42,968 nt of DNA from NCBI GenBank assembly GCA_002748835.1, contig PDTL01000030.1, positions 1 to 42,968 of the forward strand. Reading direction: 5' to 3'. Positions 18,472 to 27,270 of this stretch are shown here, one piece after another. The first letter of the stretch is position 1; every line of letters begins with the position of its first letter. The notes under the pieces were generated by a model. It saw only the letters and a program-made list of their open reading frames with translations. It did not search any database and was not told where the DNA came from. Origin of the DNA: Deltaproteobacteria bacterium (GTDB lineage: Bacteria > Desulfobacterota > Desulfobacteria > Desulfobacterales > GCA-2748835). The position numbers and the translations under genes are program-made.

Positions 18472-19339
18472 TCTGGTCTGGGGGGCTCACGCGCTCTCCA
18501 TGGGCCGCCGGACCCTCATCATGGGAATCCTCAATATAACCCCTGACTCTTTTTCTGACGGCGGCCGGTTTCTGAATAGGGATACCGCCATTCGTCATGC
18601 CCGTCAGATGGTGACCGACGGCGTGGATATCCTTGATATCGGGGGCGAATCGACCCGGCCGTATGCGGATGAAGTACCGGAAGAAGAGGAAAAAGACCGG
18701 GTGATTCCTGTGATTGAAGCCCTGGCCGCCCATGTGGATGTCCCCATCTCCATTGACACCACCAAGGCCGCCGTTGCGGCAGCGGCGATCCGGGCTGGTG
18801 CGTCGATCATAAACGACATCAGTGCCATGGATTCGGATCCGGGGATGGTCGAGGTGGCAAAGGAGACCGGGGTCCCGGTGATTCTCATGCACATGAAAGG
18901 CTCTCCCCGCACCATGCAGATGGCGCCATCTTATGATAATGTGGTCGAAACTGTCACCGCCTATCTGGAACACCGGGTGGCATTTGCAGAAAGCCGGGGC
19001 ATTCCCCGGTCACATATCATTCTTGACCCGGGGATCGGATTCGGAAAATCCATGAGGCATAATCTGGCCTTGTTAGCCCATCTCTCTCGGATCTGCGCCA
19101 TCGGGCTTCCGGTTCTGGTGGGAACCTCCCGAAAATCGTTTATCCGCAGCCTGCTGGTCGACGCGGCGGGCGAACCGCCCAGTGCAGACAGCCCGGTGGT
19201 ACAGAATGGAACCGATGCATCCGTGGTGGCATCGGTCATGAACGGCGCTCATATTGTACGGGTGCATGATGTAAAACAGACAGCCGAAACCCTGAAGGTG
19301 GCCGATGCCATCCTTGAGGAGAAAGCATCGCTTTTTTAG
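18446..19339 (+). CDS. folP: Dihydropteroate synthase
   Basis: Joins p-aminobenzoate to the pterin pyrophosphate in folate synthesis and is the target of sulfonamides. The 297-residue protein carries both signature segments, MGILNITPDSFSDGGRF and DIGGESTRP, then SIDTTKAAVA, IINDISAMD, VILMHMKGSPRTMQ, DPGIGFGKS and VGTSRKSFI. Two adjacent ATGs (18446, 18449) follow an AGGTG; the first is used here. The start lies inside the end of ftsH, which implies translational coupling. The ftsH-folP order is common in bacteria. Confidence 0.96.
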   Translation: MMTTRTPHDLVWGAHALSMGRRTLIMGILNITPDSFSDGGRFLNRDTAIRHARQMVTDGVDILDIGGESTRPYADEVPEEEEKDRVIPVIEALAAHVDVPISIDTTKAAVAAAAIRAGASIINDISAMDSDPGMVEVAKETGVPVILMHMKGSPRTMQMAPSYDNVVETVTAYLEHRVAFAESRGIPRSHIILDPGIGFGKSMRHNLALLAHLSRICAIGLPVLVGTSRKSFIRSLLVDAAGEPPSADSPVVQNGTDASVVASVMNGAHIVRVHDVKQTAETLKVADAILEEKASLF

Positions 19340-19360
19340 GTAGATGGGAGTGACCAGCCA

Positions 19361-20131
19361 ATGCTTCTGGTGATTGATGTGGGAAATACCAACACAGTGC
19401 TGGGCATTTTTGACGGGGACCGGATGATCCGGGACTGGCGAATCCGGACCGAACGGTGGACCACCGCGGACGAGTATAACTTCCTGCTCTCCGGCCTGTT
19501 TGCCGCCGGCGGTATCCGTCCCGAGGCCATTCGGAAAACCATTGTTTCCTGTGTGGTTCCCCCCATCGTATCGATCATTGAAGGGTTCTGCCGTAAGTAC
19601 CTGGGCCATGCGCCGAACTGGGTCGATGCCCGTTCCGTTTCCCATGTGATGCCGATTCTCTATAATAACCCGGCAGAGGTCGGCGCAGACCGTATCGTCA
19701 ATGCCATTGCCGCGTATAAACGATATCCACAGGCCCTGATTGTGATCGACTTCGGGACTGCCACCACCTTTGACGTGATCTCCGCTCAGGGCGAATATGT
19801 GGGCGGTGCCATCACCCCCGGTATCATGGTGGCGTCAGACGCCTTGTTTATGGCCGCATCCAAGTTGCCGCGTGTGGATCTGTTCTCTCCGCCGGACCAG
19901 GTGATTGGCCGAGACACGGCAGACAGTATCAAGTCAGGTATTATTTTCGGCTATGCCGGCCTGGTGGACGGCATGGTTGCCCGTATGTCCACAGAAATGA
20001 GGTGTGATCCCGCCCCCCGCGTGATCGCCACCGGCGGTCTGGCTGACCTGATGGTGCAGGTCGCGGAAACCATCGAAATCGTCGATCACGCCCTTACCCT
20101 CGAAGGCCTGCGGATCATCAGCGAGTCCTAG
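19361..20131 (+). CDS. coaX: Type III pantothenate kinase CoaX
   Basis: Phosphorylates pantothenate, the first step of coenzyme A synthesis. The type III fold (ASKHA superfamily) is shown by LLVIDVGNTNTVLGIFDGD at the N-terminus, GADRIVNAIAAYKRYP, IDFGTATTFDVISAQGEYVGGAITPGI and a late ATGGLADL motif. Its 256 residues match the family. A GGGAG site precedes the ATG, 21 bp after folP. It is probably the last gene of the tilS-ftsH-folP-coaX run. The convergent next gene ends only 6 bp away, leaving no room for a dedicated terminator. Confidence 0.96.
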   Translation: MLLVIDVGNTNTVLGIFDGDRMIRDWRIRTERWTTADEYNFLLSGLFAAGGIRPEAIRKTIVSCVVPPIVSIIEGFCRKYLGHAPNWVDARSVSHVMPILYNNPAEVGADRIVNAIAAYKRYPQALIVIDFGTATTFDVISAQGEYVGGAITPGIMVASDALFMAASKLPRVDLFSPPDQVIGRDTADSIKSGIIFGYAGLVDGMVARMSTEMRCDPAPRVIATGGLADLMVQVAETIEIVDHALTLEGLRIISES

Positions 20132-20137
20132 ACAGTA

Positions 20138-20629
20138 TTAAGGGGTCGGTGTGACAATGATGCGACCGCGGGAAGTGAAAGAGACCCCCTGCTGGGTTTG
20201 GGTGCCGATCATGATGGCTTCGGCGATGGGTGCGTTAACCGCGCGGTTCGCGGTCCATTTCACGATGAAGTTGGCACCGGACCCGCCGCGTGTATCTTTT
20301 TCCGGAATCACATAGCGGACCGACTCCAGCGGGCGTAATTGAATCGGCGCGTCGATGAAGGCCTTCACTTTTTTCCCCTGTGTCTCGAAATAATCGACCT
20401 GCTGGAGCGTAATGGCGTGGTGTGGATCGATATTTCGGATACTCAGGGTGATGGTGAGTAAGAAAGGGCTCTCTTTGTTCCCGCTGTAAATGTGAGAGTA
20501 CGCCGGTACATAAAGCGTCTGTCCGGTTGAAAGGCCGGCGGAATCAGTGGCTGAAACGGCCGCCGGCAGCAGCAGCCAGATGATCGCTACGCTGTTCCAC
20601 CACTTGTATCGGGTTCGTATGTTTCGCAT
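20138..20629 (-). CDS. DUF3124 family secreted protein
   Basis: Function unknown. From the ATG at 20629 the protein has 163 residues, with a signal peptide or N-terminal anchor (SVAIIWLLLPAAVSATDS). The mature part is beta-rich, with the DUF3124 pattern TLYVPAYSHIYSGN, LTITLSIRNIDPHHAI, VDYFETQGKKVKAFID, LRPLESVRYVIPEKDTRGGSGANFIVKW and a final MIGTQTQQGVSFTSRGRIIV. A longer reading frame from 20719 would add 30 mostly basic residues before the signal peptide and overlap the upstream gene, so it is disfavoured. It is the last gene of the minus-strand pil cluster. Confidence 0.75.
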   Translation of the reverse strand: MRNIRTRYKWWNSVAIIWLLLPAAVSATDSAGLSTGQTLYVPAYSHIYSGNKESPFLLTITLSIRNIDPHHAITLQQVDYFETQGKKVKAFIDAPIQLRPLESVRYVIPEKDTRGGSGANFIVKWTANRAVNAPIAEAIMIGTQTQQGVSFTSRGRIIVTPTP

Positions 20630-20715
20630 GACGGTGTTTCGGTCCCTGCAAAAAAAACGCACGGGAAAAAGGGGCTTCCTTCCCGGCATCCGGCAGTGGG
20701 GTGACCGGGGCCGGT

Positions 20716-21417
20716 TCATGCTTTTCCCGCATGCTTCAGTTTATCTTTGAATGTCTGATAAAAAATCTGGTTTTCCGTAAGCCCCCGACCGAGAATGACA
20801 TCAAACTGGTTCATGTTCTTCAGGTTGACAATGAGGTTTACGCTGCGGTTGAAGGTCATCATGTTATCCATGGTCCGGAACCGCTTGGTCAGGAGCACCA
20901 CAAATGTCTGTCGCCGGGCATCCATGCTCATCCGGTTCAGAAAAATCAGAATGCCGTTGGTGTCTGGATTTTTTGAGTCAAAGTGTTCATTGATGACGAC
21001 CATGTCGTAGATGTTGTACCGGAGCAGCTTGAGCGCATCCCGAATATTGTCCATTTCCGTCACATGATATTCCATGATGTGGAGGATTCGCTTGATTTCT
21101 TTTCGGCGTTCCGGGTCTGACTCGCAGAGGAGAGCGGCTTTTCCCTCTTCTTCAATGAAGCTGAATGCATCACCCGCCGCATCGCTGTCAGGTGGATTGT
21201 CGAAATCTGCGGATGGGTTTTCCCGGTGCGTATCGTCATCATCAAAACTAAACGAAGCGATGCTGAAATCGGATACTTCGGCAGGTTCCTCACGTACCGG
21301 CTGCACGGTCATTGGGTGTTTGCAGCGGGGGCAGCGAATCGAAAGTTCATGATTGCGCGGGACCTTGTCTTCCGGCAGCTTGAATTTGCTGTTGCAGTGC
21401 TTGCAGCTGATATTCAT
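20716..21417 (-). CDS. Zinc-ribbon protein with degenerate receiver domain
   Basis: 233 residues. The N-terminus is an MJ0042-type zinc ribbon with two Cys pairs (CKHCNSKFKLP and CPRCKHPM), typical of Deltaproteobacterial regulators. An acidic, poorly ordered linker (about 45-90) leads to a domain with receiver-like layout: an acidic pair in LLCESDPERRKE, then YDMVVINEHFD, where the usual phospho-acceptor Asp position is Asn, then FVVLLTKRF and NLIVNLKN. It is therefore probably a pseudo-receiver that is not phosphorylated in the standard way. It lies 45 bp after the PilT paralogue gene on the same strand, which suggests a role in pilus or surface-motility control. Confidence 0.75.
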   Translation of the reverse strand: MNISCKHCNSKFKLPEDKVPRNHELSIRCPRCKHPMTVQPVREEPAEVSDFSIASFSFDDDDTHRENPSADFDNPPDSDAAGDAFSFIEEEGKAALLCESDPERRKEIKRILHIMEYHVTEMDNIRDALKLLRYNIYDMVVINEHFDSKNPDTNGILIFLNRMSMDARRQTFVVLLTKRFRTMDNMMTFNRSVNLIVNLKNMNQFDVILGRGLTENQIFYQTFKDKLKHAGKA

Positions 21418-21462
21418 GGTGTGCAGGCTCCTGATTGAAATAGGTATCCGGTCATCATCCGG

Positions 21463-22623
21463 TTACCGGTTGTAGCCCTTATCGATTTCAAGCGTATCGA
21501 TATCTGTGGTTTTTTCACCTCTGGCACTTTTGACGTAGTCGATCCCCCGCCCGGTAACGCCTTTGTGTGATGCGTAACTTTTGGCGGTCTGTTCGGTGAT
21601 CAGACCTTTTTCAAATAGCTCGATGATGTAGTCATCAAATGTGCACATGCCAAAAGCGCGGCCGGCCTGCATGACGTCATAGAGCGTTTTGCCTTCTGCT
21701 TCTCCGTTGAGAATAATATCCCGTACCCGGAGGCTGGTGGAGATCACTTCGAAGGCAGCGACGCGGGACCCACCGATTTTCGGCAGCAGACGCTGACTGA
21801 CGATCCAGCGGATTGTGTCCGAAAGACGGATGCGGATCTGATTTTCTTCTTCGGAACTGAACATACCGAGAATACGGTTGACGGTCTGGCCGACGTCGAT
21901 CGTATGGAGCGTGGTCAGGACCAGGTGACCCGTTTCCGCGGCACGCAGCCCGATTTCGACAGTTTCGCGGTCTCGCATTTCCCCCACCAGAATGACTTTG
22001 GGTGCTTGGCGAAGGGCTGAGCGAAGGCCCCTGGCAAAGGTGTCGAAGTCGGTTCCCAGTTCTCGCTGGTTGAATGTGGCGCGTTTGTGCGGATGCTGGA
22101 ATTCGATGGGGTCTTCGAGGGTGACCACGTGAACGGCACGATGCTCGTTGATATGCTCGAGAATGGCCGCAAGAGACGTCGATTTACCCGTCCCGGTGGC
22201 GCCGGTGATAAAAACGATGCCGTTGCGTTCTTCTGCTATTTTTTTGAATGATAAAGGAAGCTTAAGTTCATCAATGGTGGGGACTGTGGTCTCCAGACGC
22301 CGGAGTACAATAGAGTAGTTTCCGGACTGGGAGAAGATATTGACACGAAAGCGGGCTTTTCCGGGAAGTGCGTAGGAAAGGTCGCAGGAGCCCAAAGTGA
22401 CGAGATTGTGGATCAGCCGTTTGCTGTTGCTGATCAAATTGAGGGCAAAAATTTCCGTCTGCATGGGCGTAAGCGTACCAATATCCGGTGTGATACGCAC
22501 CGGAACAAGCTCGCCGGAGGACTCAACCTGAAGGGGTTTTCCCACAGTCAGGAGGAGGTCGGAAACATTTTGATGGGAATCGAGCATTTTTGTTAGGATA
22601 TGATCGATTTCCTGTTTGGTCAT
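21463..22623 (-). CDS. PilT/PilU-family type IV pilus ATPase
   Basis: 386-residue secretion-type hexameric ATPase of the retraction class. Walker A GATGTGKST lies at residues 141-149. The Asp-box region is VTLEDPIEFQH, and Walker B and the His-box are combined in ILVGEMRDRETVEIGLRAAETGHLVLTTLHTID. It is 45 bp downstream of a second PilT-like gene on the same strand, the usual pilT-pilU arrangement. The gene closest to canonical PilT is the upstream one, so this is more likely the accessory PilU-type motor. No pilin or assembly genes are in the window. Confidence 0.88.
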   Translation of the reverse strand: MTKQEIDHILTKMLDSHQNVSDLLLTVGKPLQVESSGELVPVRITPDIGTLTPMQTEIFALNLISNSKRLIHNLVTLGSCDLSYALPGKARFRVNIFSQSGNYSIVLRRLETTVPTIDELKLPLSFKKIAEERNGIVFITGATGTGKSTSLAAILEHINEHRAVHVVTLEDPIEFQHPHKRATFNQRELGTDFDTFARGLRSALRQAPKVILVGEMRDRETVEIGLRAAETGHLVLTTLHTIDVGQTVNRILGMFSSEEENQIRIRLSDTIRWIVSQRLLPKIGGSRVAAFEVISTSLRVRDIILNGEAEGKTLYDVMQAGRAFGMCTFDDYIIELFEKGLITEQTAKSYASHKGVTGRGIDYVKSARGEKTTDIDTLEIDKGYNR

Positions 22624-22667
22624 CGCCGTATGTCCTTATGCTGAAGGTTATCCGTGGCTGTCGTGTA

Positions 22668-23750
22668 TCAGACTTCGGTAAAGTCTGTGGGCGGATTTTT
22701 CAGCAGCGCACGGAATTTTTGTTTGTCATTGGCCTTGGCATACGCCTCGTCACCAGAGATCCAGCCTTTGGAGTAGATATCCAGGATGGCGTCATCCAGG
22801 AGCTGCATCCCGTATTTTTTACCGGTCTGTATCATGGAGGCGATCTGGTGTGTTTTCGCTTCACGGATCAGGTTCCGGACCGCTGGGGTCGCAATGAGAA
22901 TTTCCAGTGCCGGGCATCGGCCTTTTTTATCGATTCGTTTGAACAGCACCTGGGCCACCACGGCCCGGAGTCCGTCTGCCAAAGTGGAGCGGATTTGCGG
23001 CTGCTGGTTGGCTGGAAACACTTCGATGATACGGTCGACGGTTTTGGCGGCGCTGGATGTATGCAGGGTTCCTAAGACCAAGTGACCCGTGGCGGCAGCT
23101 TCTATGGCAAGGGAGATGGTTTCCAGATCCCTGAGCTCACCGACCAGAATGATGTCTGGGTCCTCCCTGAGCGCGCCGCGAAGGGCCGAGGTAAAGGTTT
23201 TGGTGTGCTGGCCCACCTCCCGGTGGTTGACAATGCAGCTCTGGCTTTTGTGCACAAATTCGATGGGATCTTCGATGGTGATGATGTGGTCTTTCCGTAT
23301 CCGGTTGGCATAATCGATGATGGCGGCCAGGGTGGTTGACTTCCCACTGCCTGTGGGGCCGGTGACCAGAACAAGTCCCCGAGGGAGCAGGGCCAGTTTG
23401 GGGATAACAGCAGGCAGACCCAGTTGTTCTGCGGTCATGATGGTATTGGGGATCTGGCGGAAAACAGCGCCGATGCCATTTTTCTGCATGAAGAAATTAG
23501 CCCTGTAACGAGACAGCCCGGGAATCTCATACCCGAAGTCAATGTCTCCGGTTTCCTCGAAGATCTTTATCTTGTCTTCCGGTGCGATTTCGTAAAGCAT
23601 GGCACGGAGGTCGTCGTTGTCCAGCACCTTGTATTTAATCCGTTCCATTTCTCCATGGAGGCGCAGGGCCGGCGGATGGGCGGCTGTGAGGTGCAGGTCG
23701 GATGCGCCCTGCTCGTGCATGAGTTTGAAAAATGCATCGATCTTTGCCAT
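22668..23750 (-). CDS. pilT: Type IV pilus twitching motility ATPase PilT
   Basis: Retraction motor of type IV pili, acting at the inner-membrane base. The ATG at 23750 follows AGGAG and gives 360 residues, the normal PilT length; an upstream in-frame ATG would add 34 residues with no family resemblance. The N-terminal domain begins MAKIDAFFKLMHEQGASDLHLTA. Walker A GPTGSGKST lies at 131-139, followed by ITIEDPIEFVH and ILVGELRDLETISLAIEAAATGHLVLGTLHTSSAAKTVDRII. It is the first gene of the minus-strand cluster and diverges from proC. Confidence 0.94.
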   Translation of the reverse strand: MAKIDAFFKLMHEQGASDLHLTAAHPPALRLHGEMERIKYKVLDNDDLRAMLYEIAPEDKIKIFEETGDIDFGYEIPGLSRYRANFFMQKNGIGAVFRQIPNTIMTAEQLGLPAVIPKLALLPRGLVLVTGPTGSGKSTTLAAIIDYANRIRKDHIITIEDPIEFVHKSQSCIVNHREVGQHTKTFTSALRGALREDPDIILVGELRDLETISLAIEAAATGHLVLGTLHTSSAAKTVDRIIEVFPANQQPQIRSTLADGLRAVVAQVLFKRIDKKGRCPALEILIATPAVRNLIREAKTHQIASMIQTGKKYGMQLLDDAILDIYSKGWISGDEAYAKANDKQKFRALLKNPPTDFTEV

Positions 23751-23853
23751 AAATCTTTTGCTCCTAAAGAAGACAACCGGCCAGAATCCGGTTGTTTTGC
23801 GCGTTGCTATCGCATGAAAACAGCTGCTACCAGGATTGCGTGTATATTTCATT

Positions 23854-23883
23854 AAAATATGTTAGGCGTTCAGTTTAAGTCAA
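23854..23883 (-). promoter_or_regulatory. Possible promoter of the pilT cluster
   Basis: On the minus strand TTGACT (23883-23878) is followed after 16 bp by CATATT or after 18 bp by TATTTT. The start would be near 23848, about 100 nt before pilT. Confidence 0.4.
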
Positions 23884-23964
23884 GAGAATTTCCCGGTGCC
23901 TGGGGGATCCGTTTGGTTGCTAAGGGTCAAGGGCCGGCCGTATAACCTGTTGGGGAGGAAAGCG

Positions 23965-24834
23965 ATGGAAGATGCCTACGGCGGTATTTCAGGAAAAACA
24001 CTTGGATTTATTGGTGCAGGAAATATGGCGGAAGCCATGGTCGGAGCGCTGATATCATCCGGTCGCGTAAAGCCGGAAGCGATGATGGCCAGTGACAGAA
24101 ATGCAGACGCGCTCAAGCACATGGCCGATGCATACGGAATCCGGACTACGCCGGATAACATGGCCGTGTTCGTTGCCTGTGATGTGGTGGTACTGGCCGT
24201 CAAACCCCAAATCATCCCTGCGGTCGTGACCGCGTTGGCATCCGGAGCGGGCTTTTCTGAGAAGGATCGGCGGACACTCGTGATTTCCATTGCCGCCGGC
24301 ATCCCCCTGGATGCGTATGCATCGGTGCTGTACGCACCCCTGTCAGCGGAAGCCGAAGTCCGGATGCCCATTGTGCGGGTGATGCCCAATACACCGAGCC
24401 TGGTCTGTGCAGGTATGGCCGGAATGTGCGGGAATTGCCATGCCCAGGAAGACGACCTGGTGCTGGCAGAAACACTCCTCAGCGCCATGGGGAAGGTGAT
24501 CCGGGTACCCGAAGAACTGCTTGATGCGGTGACGGCCCTGTCCGGGTCCGGACCGGCCTATGTGTTCCTGTTTGCTGAAGCCATGACAGCGGCGGGTATA
24601 GCAGAAGGCCTGGATAGGGAAACTGCACGGCTACTGACCATTCAGACCATCCGCGGGGCGGCGAAAATGATGGCGGAACGCCCGGAAGCACCGGAAGCGC
24701 TGAGGCGGAACGTGACCTCGCCGGGCGGTACCACGGAAGCGGCGCTGAAGACGCTGACTGGGCAGGGTTTTTTTGAGATGATTCAGGCGGGTGTCCGGTC
24801 GGCTGCCGCGCGTTCGCGGGAATTGAGCCGTTGA
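23965..24834 (+). CDS. proC: Pyrroline-5-carboxylate reductase
   Basis: Reduces pyrroline-5-carboxylate to proline with NAD(P)H. The ATG at 23965 has a GGGGAGG site 6 nt upstream and gives 289 residues; an earlier in-frame ATG at 23896 lacks one. The Rossmann motif IGAGNMAEAM lies at about 15-24. The family signatures VMPNTPSLVCAGM, ALSGSGPAYVFLFAEAM and RRNVTSPGGTTEAALKTL are intact. It diverges from pilT. Unlike many genomes, the yggS gene is not adjacent. Confidence 0.95.
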   Translation: MEDAYGGISGKTLGFIGAGNMAEAMVGALISSGRVKPEAMMASDRNADALKHMADAYGIRTTPDNMAVFVACDVVVLAVKPQIIPAVVTALASGAGFSEKDRRTLVISIAAGIPLDAYASVLYAPLSAEAEVRMPIVRVMPNTPSLVCAGMAGMCGNCHAQEDDLVLAETLLSAMGKVIRVPEELLDAVTALSGSGPAYVFLFAEAMTAAGIAEGLDRETARLLTIQTIRGAAKMMAERPEAPEALRRNVTSPGGTTEAALKTLTGQGFFEMIQAGVRSAAARSRELSR

Positions 24835-24958
24835 GTCAGTGGCTTTTCAGAAAAAAAAGACTTTTTATGTTTGAGATTCACGGAAGCGTTTTATATTATC
24901 AATAACTGTTTGTATGAATCCGGTTGGGGCCGGTGAGGGAAACGGGAAATGAGAAAGG

Positions 24959-25681
24959 ATGAGATCATCGTTTATGTTTGGTGAGGTGGCCGTAGAGAAT
25001 GTATCACTCAGCGCCGCATTTATTGCCGGCCTGCTGTCGTTTTTTTCCCCCTGTGTGTTGCCGTTGGTGCCGTCGTATTTTACGTTTATCACGGGTTTCT
25101 CCCTGGACGAGCTGACGCAAGACAGCGGCGCTGCCATACGGCGCAAGGTGTTTCTGTCAACCTTGCTCTTTGTTGTGGGGTTCAGCACTGTTTTCAGTTT
25201 TATTGGGGCATCTGCCTCCTATCTGGGGGTGTTGGTGACACAGTATCAGCAACAGATACGGATGGTGGCCGGTGTGCTGATCATTTTTTTCGGCATCCAT
25301 GTGACCGGACTCTTCCGGTTCAAGCTGCTGGAAATGGAAAAGCGGGTCCATCTTGTCAAACGGCCGACCCATGTGCTGGGACCGCTGATCATCGGAATGG
25401 CCTTTGCCGCCGGCTGGACGCCGTGTCTGGGACCGATGATGGGAACCGTTGCCGGCATGGCAACCCTGCAGGAAACCGTCTGGCAGGGCGTGGGGCTGAT
25501 GGGGCTCTACTCGCTGGGCTTGGCGCTGCCGTTTTTGGCAATTTCAGTCTTTATCCAGTTTGTGCTCGATTTCATGCGGCGGACAACCCGGTTTATCCCA
25601 GTGATCAATGCGGTGGCGGGAATTCTGCTGATCGGACTGGGATTTCTGCTGATTACCAATCGCTTGACCACATTTATTTAA
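24959..25681 (+). CDS. ccdA: Cytochrome c biogenesis protein CcdA (DsbD-like membrane domain)
   Basis: Carries electrons from cytoplasmic thioredoxin across the inner membrane to periplasmic thiol proteins. The 240-residue protein has six hydrophobic helices and the two redox cysteines in FSPCVLPLVP (C32) and GWTPCLGP (C156). Ribosome-site evidence is poor for both the ATG at 24959 and the one at 24974, so the exact start is uncertain. A secreted thioredoxin-like protein follows 37 bp downstream and is the natural electron acceptor. Confidence 0.92.
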   Translation: MRSSFMFGEVAVENVSLSAAFIAGLLSFFSPCVLPLVPSYFTFITGFSLDELTQDSGAAIRRKVFLSTLLFVVGFSTVFSFIGASASYLGVLVTQYQQQIRMVAGVLIIFFGIHVTGLFRFKLLEMEKRVHLVKRPTHVLGPLIIGMAFAAGWTPCLGPMMGTVAGMATLQETVWQGVGLMGLYSLGLALPFLAISVFIQFVLDFMRRTTRFIPVINAVAGILLIGLGFLLITNRLTTFI

Positions 25682-25718
25682 CACATACGCTTATAGGATA
25701 CATAAAGGAATACCGCAT

Positions 25719-26177
25719 ATGACGATTAGAAAACACTATATCACATGGCTGACCCTTATAGCTGCAGGACTGATCTGTGCAGCCCCTGCCATCGGGGAAT
25801 CCATTTCCTGGACCCCGTACGATACGGCGGAAAAATTGGCGGAAACCAGCGGCAAAGTCCGCTTCCTCTATTTCTATACGGATCACTGCGGATACTGCCG
25901 CAAAATTGAAGCCGAGACCTTCGCGGATGCGGGTGTGGCCGCCTATATCAATGACCACTTTGTGCCGATCAAGATCAATGCAGGCAAGAATCGCAATCTG
26001 GCCGCATCTTTTTTTGTCCGGGGGGTACCTGCCACCTGGGTGATTCCCGATAAATCCAAACCGATTAAGCTACCGGGCGGATATATACCGCCGGATCGCC
26101 TGATGCCCATCCTCAAGTATTTTGGAACCGGCAGCTACAAAACCATGACATTCAACGCCTTTCAGAATGCATCATAA
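25719..26177 (+). CDS. Periplasmic thioredoxin-fold protein
   Basis: 152 residues with a signal peptide (core LTLIAAGLICAAPAIG) and an active-site CGYC at residues 57-60 (YFYTDHCGYCRKIEAETF). The cis-proline loop reads FFVRGVPATWVI. It resembles the SoxW/DUF255-like or DsbD-gamma-type thioredoxins. Encoded directly after ccdA, it is likely kept reduced by CcdA and passes electrons to apocytochromes or other periplasmic thiols. Its final target is not visible from the window. Confidence 0.87.
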   Translation: MTIRKHYITWLTLIAAGLICAAPAIGESISWTPYDTAEKLAETSGKVRFLYFYTDHCGYCRKIEAETFADAGVAAYINDHFVPIKINAGKNRNLAASFFVRGVPATWVIPDKSKPIKLPGGYIPPDRLMPILKYFGTGSYKTMTFNAFQNAS

Positions 26178-26203
26178 GCAAGATCGCGTACGGAGGCTGT
26201 TTC

Positions 26204-26785
26204 ATGGAGACGGGTAAGCTGTCGCTGGACATCACGGCGCTTTCCGATATCATTGTCAGCGCGGATCATCCAGTCCCGTCCGTGGACGGTGATTACCGGC
26301 TGGCCTCGGTTTTCATGCTGCTCAAGGAACCCGAGGTTGATCCGCGGCTGCTGACCGTATTAAAAACAGATAGCCGGGGGTATGCCTGGCGCAATCAGAT
26401 GGCGTTTCCCGGCGGTCATGTCGATGAAACCGATGCGTCTCCCCTAGCAGCCGCGTACCGGGAGCTGGAAGAAGAGCTGGCCATTCCGGCAGATGATGTG
26501 CATTTTCTGGGCAGCCTGGGGCAGTATGTGACGATCCAGAACCGCATGATCGAGGCGTTCCTGGGGGTCTGGTCTCCCCGGCATCCCATCCGGTTTGACG
26601 CGTCAGAAATCGCAAAGGTGTATGAAGTTCCGCTTGCCGGGCTTGTGGCGTCCCATGTCAATAACGGCTATTCCGGTCATGTGCCGGGCTGGGAGACCCT
26701 GCGCTATCCCCATGAAGATGTGGTCATCTGGGGGGTGACGGCGCGGGTGGTGCATCATTTTATCGAAACGGTTTATCATCCGTAA
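26204..26785 (+). CDS. Nudix hydrolase, NudL (CoA pyrophosphatase)-like
   Basis: 193 residues. The Nudix box (about 70-92, GGHVDETDASPLAAAYRELEEEL) has one extra residue before the RE pair, as in the NudL/UPF0035 group that hydrolyses coenzyme A and related dinucleotides. The preceding WRNQMAFPGG also fits that group (GQVAFPGG). It follows the thioredoxin gene by 26 bp and may be in the same operon, though there is no obvious functional link. The glycine near the end of the box is replaced (ELAI). The substrate assignment is an inference. Confidence 0.85.
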   Translation: METGKLSLDITALSDIIVSADHPVPSVDGDYRLASVFMLLKEPEVDPRLLTVLKTDSRGYAWRNQMAFPGGHVDETDASPLAAAYRELEEELAIPADDVHFLGSLGQYVTIQNRMIEAFLGVWSPRHPIRFDASEIAKVYEVPLAGLVASHVNNGYSGHVPGWETLRYPHEDVVIWGVTARVVHHFIETVYHP

Positions 26786-26808
26786 AGCGGACGCCCCGGA
26801 ATCTGCTG

Positions 26809-27063
26809 TCAGCTGTCTTTTTCCCGAATCACATATCTGCCGATCAGACGGGCACTCGTAGACACCAGGATGCTGGAAGCGAGTAGAAACAATAAGACGG
26901 GAATCCAGACATCCCGCTGAAAGGCAGGTGTATGGAGTGCCACAGTAATCCCGGTCAGAGAGAAAAGCGCCGTGATAAAGGCCAGTATCAGCTGGCAGAT
27001 GTTCATGATCGTGCCGTCATACCACGGAATGATGATTTTTCGAAAAAAAGGGCGCCTGGGCAT
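26809..27063 (-). CDS. Small hydrophobic protein, two membrane helices
   Basis: Not recognised. The ATG at 27063 has AGGAGG 6 nt upstream and gives 84 residues; an ATG 19 codons earlier lacks a ribosome site. A short basic N-terminus (PRRPFFRKIIIPWYDG) precedes two helices, about 20-42 (NICQLILAFITALFSLTGITVAL) and 51-68 (VWIPVLLFLLASSILVS), and a basic/charged end. It converges with the Nudix gene (23 bp gap) and diverges from nrdD. Confidence 0.6.
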   Translation of the reverse strand: MPRRPFFRKIIIPWYDGTIMNICQLILAFITALFSLTGITVALHTPAFQRDVWIPVLLFLLASSILVSTSARLIGRYVIREKDS

Positions 27064-27270
27064 CTGGCCCTCCTGAGTTAGCGTTCGATACAGCGTCGAG
27101 TATTTTGGACGGAATGTCAATTTATTGTGAGCCTTATCTTTCTTTTTTTTTGAATTTTTTTTGTGTTTGGCTGTGATGTGCCCCGTTTACAAGGGTTTTC
27201 AACAATTGTGACGCCCGCCTAGTTCTTGATATTTCAAGGTTAATTCATTTCCCTTATTAAATCTGGTGAT
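27064..27270. other. Intergenic stretch between the small membrane-protein gene and the NrdR boxes
   Basis: AT-rich with long T-runs (about 27141-27171), and no recognisable gene or structured RNA. It must hold the minus-strand promoter of the 84-residue membrane protein, but no convincing -35/-10 pair stands out. Confidence 0.5.
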
